This document shows positions 47,874-56,700 of a DNA stretch of 64,000 nt, piece after piece. Every line of letters starts with the position of its first letter. Within the stretch, counting starts at the first letter, position 1. Position numbers and translations under genes: made by a program. Below the pieces are notes generated by a model. It was not told the origin of the DNA. It saw only the letters and a list, made by a program, of their open reading frames with translations, and did no database searches. Origin of the DNA: Ostreococcus mediterraneus (lineage: Eukaryota > Chlorophyta > Mamiellophyceae > Mamiellales > Bathycoccaceae). The stretch is from the NCBI GenBank assembly GCA_012295225.1, contig WMKK01000004.1:1-64000 (forward strand), read 5' to 3'.

Positions 47874-48527
47874 ATGATCACCGCCGACATCGACGCGCAC
47901 GCGTGTGAAATATTTACTTTCTGCGATCCCATGTGCGATCACGCGTGTGACGCGTCCGCGCGCGCGTGGAACACGCACGAAGAGCTGTTGTTTGAGGCGA
48001 AGAAAACGATCGAGTTGATGACGGCGTTCGAGGGCGCGGTGGCGTCAGAAGCGACGACGACGGCGGCGAATGCGAGTGCGATGGAGACGTCGGCAATGGT
48101 GGGTGCTGGGGCGGGGCACGGTCTCGAGATGGCGACGGGAACGACGACGGGCGCGCGGGTGGATACGAACCCCACGAAGAAGCGGGGGCGTCCGCGAGGC
48201 TCAAAGACGAAACGCACCACCGGTATCGCGGTCGAGCGCGTGGTTAGGAAACCTCCAGTGAGTATAGCCCCACACACTGGTGTTGAGCTGGGATTTTGTA
48301 CGAGTTGTAAGCGTAGATTGCCTCTGAAGGACCATTTCCAGGAGGGTCGTAGAACGTGCCTGAACTGTTTATCCTGGCACAAGCTGTACGCGCGGCGCAC
48401 CAGGCGCGTCAAGTGCGCAAATCTCAAGCACGAAAACGCCATGGCGTCCAAGCTGAAAAATGCTGGCGACGCCGCGGCGTCTGATGCGCGCGATGCGCCC
48501 GCCTCAGCCGCGCCAAACCGCGACTAG
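47874..48527 (+). CDS. AT-hook plus CxxC-CxxC zinc-finger DNA-binding protein (half-SBP / GATA-like)
   Basis: A 217-aa protein. An N-terminal segment with spaced Cys/His (HACEIFTFCDPMCDHACD) precedes an Ala/Thr/Gly linker. An AT-hook core (KKRGRPRGSKTKR, about 101-113) follows. Then comes a zinc finger, GFCTSCKRRLPLKDHFQEGR plus RTCLNCLSWHKLYARR, with C-x2-C-x16-C-x2-C spacing. It resembles the second half of the plant SBP domain (FCQQC...EFDEGKRSC...), but the spacing is also near that of GATA fingers. A role in transcription is likely; family is open. C-terminus is Ala/Asp-rich. An ATG follows a CGT run directly. Confidence 0.75.
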   Translation: MITADIDAHACEIFTFCDPMCDHACDASARAWNTHEELLFEAKKTIELMTAFEGAVASEATTTAANASAMETSAMVGAGAGHGLEMATGTTTGARVDTNPTKKRGRPRGSKTKRTTGIAVERVVRKPPVSIAPHTGVELGFCTSCKRRLPLKDHFQEGRRTCLNCLSWHKLYARRTRRVKCANLKHENAMASKLKNAGDAAASDARDAPASAAPNRD

Positions 48528-48941
48528 ACGCGCGCGATTCGTCGCGTCAATCGCCTGCTCTATAGAAATTCAAACATATTGGACTATTGTATTACCGGTA
48601 CCTGAAAAATAAACATTGAAGCAACATCTCACGTGCGTCTCATCGCGCGTCGCATCGATGCGCCATCAAAGTCCTCGCGCGTCGGGTCGCCATCAAATGC
48701 CAAACCGACCGCGACACGCCCACGTATTTATCACACACAACGCATGTGCTTATTCCTACCGGTACCGTATTCAAAACTATACACGTCCTATATGATCATC
48801 GTCTCCGGCATGGATTGTCACAACATATCGTTGATACCTATATACGATACACACTACGTAACGCCCCCCTCCGGTCGGATTCCGGCCTTCGTGGTCGCAT
48901 CCGCGCGCGCGGCGTCACGTCCACGCGCGCTGGCTGCCGCG
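48528..48941. other. Intergenic spacer with two TACCGGTA palindromes
   Basis: No gene seen. The octamer TACCGGTA occurs at 48593-48600 and 48757-48764. AT-rich patches (48560-48620, 48770-48860) probably hold the terminator of the AT-hook gene and the promoter of the mucin-like gene. Confidence 0.5.
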
Positions 48942-50100
48942 ATGACGTTCGCTCGCGCGATCGCCCCCGCGCGCCCGCGCGCGATCATCACCATCGTCGC
49001 CCTGGTCGCGTTCGCGGTCGCGGTCGCGACGTCGTCGCCGTCCGCGGGCGCGTTCCGGGTGACGCCGGGCGCGGATGATGCGGGCTATGCGTTGACGACG
49101 CGCGCGCGGCTGGTGACGCGCGCGCGCGAGGGGTACGGCACGGCGACGGTGAATAAGGGTTTGTTGACGTATGCGTCGTCGTTGGGTGCGGATGATGTGG
49201 ATGATGGACGCGGATTGCCGTCGGTGGAATCGGTTGGAGGCTCCGCGGCGACGAGCACGACGGGGGGCGCGGCGGCGACGGTGACGGATGGTGGTAAGCC
49301 GGCGGTGAGTACGGATGAGTCGGACCAAAAGGCTATTGCTGAGTCGACAGGGAAAGCCGTCGAGGAGGAGAAGAAGACGTCTACGACGCCGGAAGAAACA
49401 TCTACGACGCCGGAGGANNNNNNNNNNNNNNNNNNNNNNNNNNNNNNNNNNNNNNNNNNNNNNNNNNNNNNNNNNNNNNNNNNNNNNNNNNNNNNNNNNN
49501 NNNNNNNNNNNNNNNNNNNNNNNNNNNNNNNNNNNNNNNNNNNNNNNNNNNNNNNNNNNNNNNNNNNNNNNNNNNNNNNNNNNNNNNNNNNNNNNNNNNN
49601 NNNNNNNNNNNNNNNNNNNNNNNNNNNNNNNNNNNNNNNNNNNNNNNNNNNNNNNNNNNNNNNNNNNNNNNNNNNNNNNNNNNNNNNNNNNNNNNNNNNN
49701 NNNNNNNNNNNNNNNNNNNNNNNNNNNNNNNNNNNNNNNNNNNNNNNNNNNNNNNNNNNNNNNNNNNNNNNNNACGCCGGAAGAAACGTCTACGACACCA
49801 GAAGAAACATCTACGACGCCGGAATCGTCTACTTCTACCATGCCAACGGACGTTGAACGCAGGTCTACGACGTCAAGAACGGATACCGCCGCCGACGTTG
49901 TCGTAGACAGAGTAATCGTGGATGATTCAACGAGTGCTGACAGCGAAAGAGAAGACAAAGAGACAAAACTCATCTTTGGCTACGACCAACAAACGCTCGT
50001 CATCATCGCGGGCGCGGCTGCTCTCGTTCTCATGGTTCTCTATTACACGTGCTGCCGCACGAACCATAGGTATGAACCCATTCCAAGTGAAGAAGTGTAG
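48942..50100 (+). CDS. Mucin-like type I membrane protein with Thr/Pro/Glu repeats (contains assembly gap)
   Basis: The N-terminal signal peptide (RAIITIVALVAFAVAVATSS, about residues 13-32) leads into an extracellular Ser/Thr/Gly/Glu-rich region. Heptad repeats of the type TSTTPEE (21-bp DNA unit tctacgacgccggaagaaac) begin just before a run of N at 49418-49773 and continue after it. The 3' part ends in a membrane span (TLVIIAGAAALVLMVLYYTC) and a short cytoplasmic tail with a tyrosine motif (RYEPIPSEEV). The frames before and after the gap differ because the 356-nt gap is not a multiple of three, so its true length is unknown. A cell-surface, heavily O-glycosylated protein is plausible. Confidence 0.75.
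49418..49773. other. Assembly gap (356 N) inside repeat-encoding exon
   Basis: A run of N lies between copies of a 21-bp minisatellite encoding TSTTPEE. The gap is almost certainly unresolved tandem repeat rather than unique sequence. Confidence 0.98.
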
Positions 50101-50335
50101 TCTGCATTGTTAGCTGACGATTTGTTTGATGTTGTACAACGCATTGGTCGAGTGAAATGGTTTTGAGTCCGTAGAAATTCCAGGCGCGAGAGGCACGAAT
50201 GTGTCAATGGGCATACGTAATGTTTATTAATAACAAAGAATTTTGAAATGGCTGTTAATTTCATCAGTGCGCGGCAATATACACGTACATTGCCTTTCTA
50301 GGTGCTCTAAGTCAGTCTCCAAATGCAAGCGCCGT

Positions 50336-50967
50336 TTACGCCGTGTAAAGGCCCTTGGCGACGCGGACATCCATCTTGTACTTGCTCATGCGCGCCTTTC
50401 TGCGAGCACCAGTGTTCTTGTGCAAAGTCCCACGCGCCACAGCCTTGTCAACACTCTTTGTCGCCTCAGAGATGAGCTTTTCCAAACCGCTAATGTCACT
50501 CTCCGAGCACGAATCCGCCGCCATGAGCGCTTGCGCGTTCATGAAAACCTTCTTCATGCGCGTCGTGATTTCAGACTTGCGAGCCTTGTTGTACAAGCGC
50601 TCGTTAGCGGACTGCACGTAAAAAAAGCAATAACATACTGTCAGTATCACGCACCAATACGGCGACATGCGTCACTATACACACTCAAACACCACGTCGA
50701 CTTTTCCCCTCGCGCGCGCTTTTCCAATAGGGTTTCTTTCCACCTCGAGCGCGCTTCGCCCCCTCCTCACCGCGCACGCACGCGCACACATCGCATCAAA
50801 CTCGATCCTAAACGCACCTGCTTCGCGCGCGCCTCCTTGTTTTGCTTCGCTTCAACGACGAACGCCCCTTGTCGACGAGCCGCAGACGTCGAGATACCTA
50901 CGAACCCGCGCGAGAGGGTTTGGGCAAGATAACCCACCACGCATCCGTCAGTCACGCATTCTCTCAT
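50336..50967 (-). CDS. rpsT: Plastid ribosomal protein bS20 (two exons)
   Basis: The 3' exon (50336-50611) encodes SANERLYNKARKSEITTRMK, KSVDKAVARGTLHKNTGARR and KARMSKYK, the core and C-terminal signature of bacterial-type small-subunit protein S20. The preceding bases end in a T-rich tract and gtgcag, a good acceptor. On the same strand upstream, ...EAKQNKEARAKQ ends at 50818 before gtgcgt, a good donor, giving a 206-nt phase-0 intron (50612-50817) and a continuous KQNKEARAKQ-SANER junction. Exon 1 (50818-50967 from MRECVTDG) encodes a transit-like sequence; ATG 51072 is an alternative start. The joined product is ~141 aa. The nuclear location and presequence indicate plastid import. Confidence 0.82.
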
Positions 50968-51598
50968 CACACCCTCGTCGACGCACGTCTCGCGCCAAAC
51001 TCCGCGCACAACGACGCAAACTATTTTTCTCCACGATTCCCACGCGCGCGACCGCGCTACCAGGCGCGCCATCGTTCGCCAGGCGCGCCATTCGCGTCGC
51101 GCATGCAAGCCCTACGCCGCCTCGCGCCCTCTCGCGCGCCCTCTCGCGCGTCGCTCCAACGCGCGCGCATCGCTCCAACGCGCGACGCGTCGACATCTCA
51201 CGCGGCGCATCGTATACGTACCTCTGCGCAACCCAGACGTAGTGGGCGCGACCGCGTGGGTGAAGGACAGGGCGAAAGACATCAGCGCGACGTCGTGGTG
51301 TGGCGACCGACGGCGCGCCATCGGGCGAGGTGACGTCGAGCGACGCCAAAGCAAATATTCGGACACACGACACGTACTCTATTCCATCTCCGGTGATATA
51401 CGATACACTGCGTTATTTATCACAGATATAAAATTGCGCTCGGACATACGGGCCGTATACAGTGGATGCGTGTACGGTGAATGGTGATTTTGTACTTTAC
51501 TTCGCCGTGCGCTGTCGGTGGTGTCCGCGCGCACCGTTGACGTCGTCGTCGCCATCGCGCGCCTGCCGTCGACGACGACGCCCGAGGACGACGACGCG
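50968..51598. other. Intergenic region with possible presequence-like ORF
   Basis: Spacer between bS20 and the BAH gene. A plus-strand ORF at 51103-51333 begins MQALRRLAPSRAPSRASLQR, which looks like a mitochondrial presequence, but the rest (76 aa total) matches nothing I know. It may be a first exon or chance. 51340-51480 is AT-rich and promoter-like. Confidence 0.3.
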
Positions 51599-51922
51599 AT
51601 GACCGCGGCGCCGATGCCGCCCGCGTCGCTCGCGTACGCCTCGCTCCCGGCGGCGGCGAAAGCCACCGCGCGCGAGCTCGTCGCATCCATGGGGGCGCGA
51701 TTAATTTTAAGCGGCTACGACGGCGTCACGGCGCGAGAAATCGCGCACGCGCTCGACGCATCGACGTCTCACGCGATGCGCGAGCGCGTGCGTGATGCGT
51801 TTGGGAAGTTTGCGCAAGGGGATGCGCGCGGTGAAAGCGGTGGGGTGACGTTGAGTGAGGCTTTCGTGGAGGATGCGATGCGCGCGTGTTCGAGCGATTG
51901 GATTACGCGCGCGGATACGGCG

Positions 51923-51956
<34 letters not shown>

Positions 51957-53149
51957 ATGTTGATGGTGCGTATGTGTATGATTTACCTGGTCGGGAGTTT
52001 AGACCGCCGAAGACGTGGTTGGGGGCGAGGAATGGGGAGAGCGCGCGCGCGCGAGTGCGCAAGCCGCACGCGAGCGTGCGCGACGTGTTGCGCATGTGTC
52101 GTGGGAGCGGTGGCGCACAGTGCGCCGCTGCGCCTGGTGGTGGTGGTGGTGCTAGTACCGGTGCTACTGGTGCTACTGGTGTCGGTGCGAGCCTTGTGAC
52201 CATCGGTGTGGGAGCGGATGATAAAGGCGCGGCGAAGGATGCGATTAGTCCGCCGAGAAAGCGCGAAGCCGTCGTCACCAATCCGCTCATGAAGGCAGTC
52301 GTTGCAGCCAAGGCGGAGGCGAAGAAGTCCGGTAAGAAGGGTGCTAAGGGCGCGGCGGCGGCGGCGGCGGCGGCGGATGGCAAGGATGGTAAGAAACGTA
52401 AACGTAAGATTGACAAGGCGAATGAAAAAGCGGGCAATCACCTCTCGCTCGTGCACTGGGTGGGCCAAGGCGTGGTGGATAAAGTGCGCCCCGATCGAAC
52501 GTATTACAGCGGGTTTACATGCAACGATGACACGTTTAAGAAGGGCGACGCGGTGTATTGTTTACCCGAAAATACCAACGAGGACATGTATTTGGCGCAA
52601 TTGGAGAGCATGTTTGAAGACGAGGAAGGCAAGTGGATCGAATGCTGCTGGTTTATGACGCAAAAAGAAGTGCAACAGTTTGGAGGGAAACTCCCAGCTG
52701 ATACGGTTGAACATGAATTATTCTTAGGCACCTCCGTGGACGTCAACGCCATCGCGAGTTTGGAGGGAATGGCACCCGTGTACACGCACGAGAAATTCGT
52801 CCAAGAGGTTGAAAAAGCGAAAGCGAGTCGGGCGAGCGCATCCGACGCATCCGACGCCAACGCCCAGGCGTCATCCGAACCGCCGCCGGCAAAGAAGAAG
52901 AAATCATCGTCGTCATCCTCCACAAACAACGCCAATGNCGACGACGACGACAGCGCCGGCGCGTCGAGCACCGTCACAGACAAGCGCTTCTTCGCGCGTA
53001 AAATCTTCATCCCAAACAAAGGCGGAAGCTTCTACCCGCTTCAATGGACCCCCGAGCGCGGGTTTTGGGTCGACTGGTCCGCGTTGAGCAAAAAGAAGAA
53101 AACAACCGCAAAGAAATCCAAATCAACCAAACGTCGCGCCGGCGCCTAG
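51599..53149 (+). CDS. BAH-domain chromatin protein
   Basis: A 516-aa protein. The N-terminal ~90 residues look helical and may form a small helix-turn-helix (ATARELVASMGARLILSGYD, VTAREIAHAL). Thr- and Gly-rich linkers and a Lys-rich stretch follow. A bromo-adjacent homology domain spans about residues 280-410: HLSLVHWVGQGVVDKVRPDR, KKGDAVYCLPENTNEDMYLA, KWIECCWFMTQKEVQQFGG, EHELFLGTSVDVN. BAH domains read modified histones or mediate chromatin contacts. The C-terminus (RFFARKIFIPNKGGSFYPLQ) is aromatic, then Lys-rich. The frame is open to a GTG at 51518; the first ATG is 51599. An ambiguous base lies at 52938. Confidence 0.85.
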
Positions 53150-53285
53150 CTCGTCGATTCGTCGCGTGTAACCTACCGCAAGACAAAACGCATATACACA
53201 TCATGACGGGTTTCCTTTAAAAATTTAAACTGTCAACGCATCGCCGTCGTCTTCGCCCCCAATCCTCGACGCGCGCACGCGCGGG

Positions 53286-53576
53286 ATGACGCGCACGGAC
53301 GTCGCCGCGCGCGCCGACGCCACGCACGACGCACCGCTCGCGCCGCCCCACCCCGCGCACCCGCGCGTGCCGTCGTACGGCGGCGGTGGTGAGCTGCATC
53401 TCGCGCTCGCGTTGCCATCGATCGCCGTCGCGTGGTCGTCGTCGTGCGACGCGCGTGCGGGCGATGACGGGGGCCTAGGCAAAGTGCAGGCGCTCGCAAA
53501 CGATGGAGCAATCATGCGCGCCGTCGTTGGGTTACTCACGGCGTGTGATGTGTCGTATTTGTGCGTGAATGTGTGA
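53286..53576 (+). CDS. Small ORF of uncertain status upstream of SCC2
   Basis: A 96-codon ATG ORF with GC-rich third positions like real genes here: PSYGGGGELHLALALPSIAV and AIMRAVVGLLTACDVSYLCV are the most protein-like parts. No family recognised. It ends eight bases into an alternative SCC2 start. It could be spliced: gtgaat near 53563 and cgcacag at 53711 would form a ~150-nt intron whose downstream exon briefly overlaps SCC2. Two minus-strand frames over the same bases are less plausible. Confidence 0.3.
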   Translation: MTRTDVAARADATHDAPLAPPHPAHPRVPSYGGGGELHLALALPSIAVAWSSSCDARAGDDGGLGKVQALANDGAIMRAVVGLLTACDVSYLCVNV

Positions 53577-53727
53577 TGTGATTTTGGATGCGCGTAATCT
53601 TGTTTCGCGTCGAACGCGTCGAAATGTACGGCGTCTCGCGGCGATGCGTGTGGTGGTGCGCGTGACTGACGCGTGGGTGTGTTTTGTATATGTGTTTCGC
53701 CGCGCGCACAGGTCGACGACGTTGAAG

Positions 53728-56700
53728 ATGCCGAAAAGAAGCGCTGAGGTATCGTCGAAGGCGTCGTTGACGGAGCGCGCGTTGCGTTTAGACGCGACGT
53801 GTTTAGATGCGCGCGCGTGTGCGACGTTACCGAAAGCCACCGCGATAGCGTCTGCGTCTGTGGCCGTGGGTACGGCGGTGGGTGGACAGACGGCGTTGCT
53901 CGCGGCGCCGAATGTGGCGGGCGAAGGCGACGCGGGCGCGGATGCGATGGACGCGTCGGATGATGGACGAAACGCGCTCGCCGTCGCGCCCGCGGTGTTA
54001 ACCGCCACTGAGCTCGTGAGTGCGTCGGTGGATGATAACGCGATGATTATGGATGTCGCTCGCGCGATCGAGGATGTGCGCGAACGCGTGGAGTTGGCTA
54101 TCGGGCACTGCGACGTGGGCGATGGCGGGCGAGACGAAGACGTCGCCGACGCGATGACGATTGTTGAATTGCGTGAATTAACGTCAAAGTGTGAGATGCT
54201 TCGCGATCGCGGGTTATTGCATCGCATTGGCAAAGACGAATTGATCAAAGTTTTAGAAATTTTAGAGAGTACGGCGCGCGCAAGTGATGATGTGATGATT
54301 GAAGCGCACGAGAGCGCGAGAGACGCAAACGCGCAACGCGTAATGAAAGCAGTCGAGGCTATCGGGGCGTATTTTGTCATCTTGTCCGCCGCAGACATGC
54401 CCAAGGAGATTTTCGGAGAAGAAGCAATCGACAGGATGATTGAGCGCACCAAACAGCACTTGGTTCGTAACGTGTTCGTGTTTCACGACGCCGGGTTGTG
54501 GAACGTGCATCGCTCGGCGGAGGGAGACATTGAAAAGGAGAATGACATCGGCGGCGAAGGTGGCGCCAGCACGCCAATCAAGACAGCGAAGAAAGGAGCG
54601 AGTAGTGCGAAGAAGAGCGCCGCGAAAGCGTCTGCCGCGAAAGATACATCGTCGGGCGCGGCGAGCGGCGTGAGTGGAGCGGCGCGTAAAGTTGCCGACG
54701 CCGTGGGCGTGAAAATCGGCGTCATCTTTACGCACTTGTCTAGTTTAATCTCTCGACTGACTCTACCAGATGCCACGGTATTACAGCTCACGTCGCTGTC
54801 GTTTTTGTCGTTTGGTATTGAGAACCTGAGTTTTGTGCAGCTTAAATCTGTCGAGCTGGTGGTGAGCATCTTTTCGCAATACGTCGAACATCGCGCGTTT
54901 GTCATTGACAACATTTTGGCATCGTTGAACAAGATTCCACCGGAAAGCCGCGATTTGCGGTGTTACAACGTCCCAGGTGAAGCATCGACACAAATTCAGG
55001 TGTTAATTGCATTGTTGATGAAGTGCTTACAGTCATCGGTGGATTTCGTCGACGCGAGCGTTTCGTCGGCGCGCGCCGACGTCAGCGACGCCGAAGCTGC
55101 GGCAACGGATGTTGAAGCTCGATCGTTCGGCGCAGCGTTCATGTGGACCAATTACTTTTGGAAAGATCTTCTCACGCGCTGGCCGAAAGTCAAAGCCGCG
55201 GATAGTGAGTTAAATTTGCGCATTGTGATCAACAACACGCTCGTCGACGCGTTGGCGTGTCGCAATCTCCCTGAATGGCCCGTGGCGAATAAGCTCATCT
55301 TGAATCTCGCCGCTCAGCTTCTCGGTGAGCTTGGATTACAAAGTAAGGATGCAAAGATACGCGAAATAGCGCTTGACTTTTTGGGACAAATTGCGGCGCG
55401 ATTACACGCCGACGCCAAGGCGTGCGAAGAGGACGAAGCGTGGCGTGATTTGCCGCGCGCGAGCGACTTTGACTTTACCGAGGCGGAAGAACACGCTGGC
55501 GGCGGCGACAACGTCGCGACATCTGACGCCGGGGTCAATGGCGTGATCAAACGCGCGTTGTTGTTTGCGCAGGAAGATAGCTCGAAAATCAAAACAAAGG
55601 TGGACGCGGCCACGGCGTCGACGACGGCGTTGATGACGTTTGACGAAGCCGCGGAGGAAGTGTTTGTCATGGAGTCCATTTTGGTGCGCTATCTCGCCGA
55701 GAATAACCGCGGAGACGCGGCTTCAGCGGCGGTGACCCACCGACGCGCCGGCGATGACGTGTTGCCGTCGTCGACGACGACGGCGCGCTCAAAGGACGCA
55801 CCGACAACGAGCCGAGTGACGTTGCACACGTCAGCGATGGCGTACCATGTCGCTCAATTCGCGCGCGACGCCGAACGTGCTGGCGTTGGTTTCCGCCAAG
55901 ATGTTACTCCTGGGGGCACGCGCGCGATGTACGGCGCGTTGCACGCCGCCATGTCTCGCGTCGCCGCCGTCGCTCGAATCGCCGCGCCCGACAGCTCTCG
56001 CGCGCGACTCAGTCGCGACTTTGCCAAGTCGTTGACGCTTCGTCTCAATGCCCGCCGCCCGTTGGCGCGCCAGCTCAACCGACTCGTGCAGCGCATCGTC
56101 GGCATGCTCGACGACTCCGGAGTGTTGGTTCGCACAAGCGCCACGCGCGCCATCGGCGTGATTTTAGACGAAGATCCTAGCGTGTTGCGCGATTCAGCAG
56201 AAATCGAACAGGCGTTGCGAATTCGTCTCAAGGATACCGGTACATCGGTTCGTTCCGTCGTCGTCGATGTCCTTGGTCGTCAAATGATTCGCGACATCGC
56301 ACTCGCGGATAAGTATTACGACATGATTGAAGATCGCGTCAGCGACGTCGGCGTTTCGGTGCGTAAAAAAGTAGTCACGGTGTTGCACGAGTGTTTACGC
56401 AACGCAAATTTTGCGCACGCTAGACAGACGATAAAGTTGTTGGCGTTTAGAATTTTGGACGAAGATGAAGGCATTCGTTCGCACATCGTGCGTATTTTCC
56501 GTGAGCTCTGGTTTTCACCGCTCGCGCGCGGCGGCGGACGTCGACGACGCCGTTTGGATGGTGACGATGATAACCATGCCGCCGCCGACAATGGTCATGA
56601 CGACAACGACGATGACGACGATGACGATGATGATGATGATGATGCTCATGACATCGATGACTATGATTCATACGCCGTCGTCGCCGGCGCTGAAGATGAC

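Noticed and set aside
51103-51333. ORF with a mitochondrial-presequence-like start, taken as a gene
   Set aside because: Only the first ~40 residues look like a presequence; the remainder matches nothing and no splice model gave a recognisable protein, so it is noted only in the intergenic entry.
53225-53539. Two minus-strand small ORFs between the BAH gene and SCC2
   Set aside because: They are Ser/Arg/Ala-rich antisense frames of a more protein-like plus-strand ORF.
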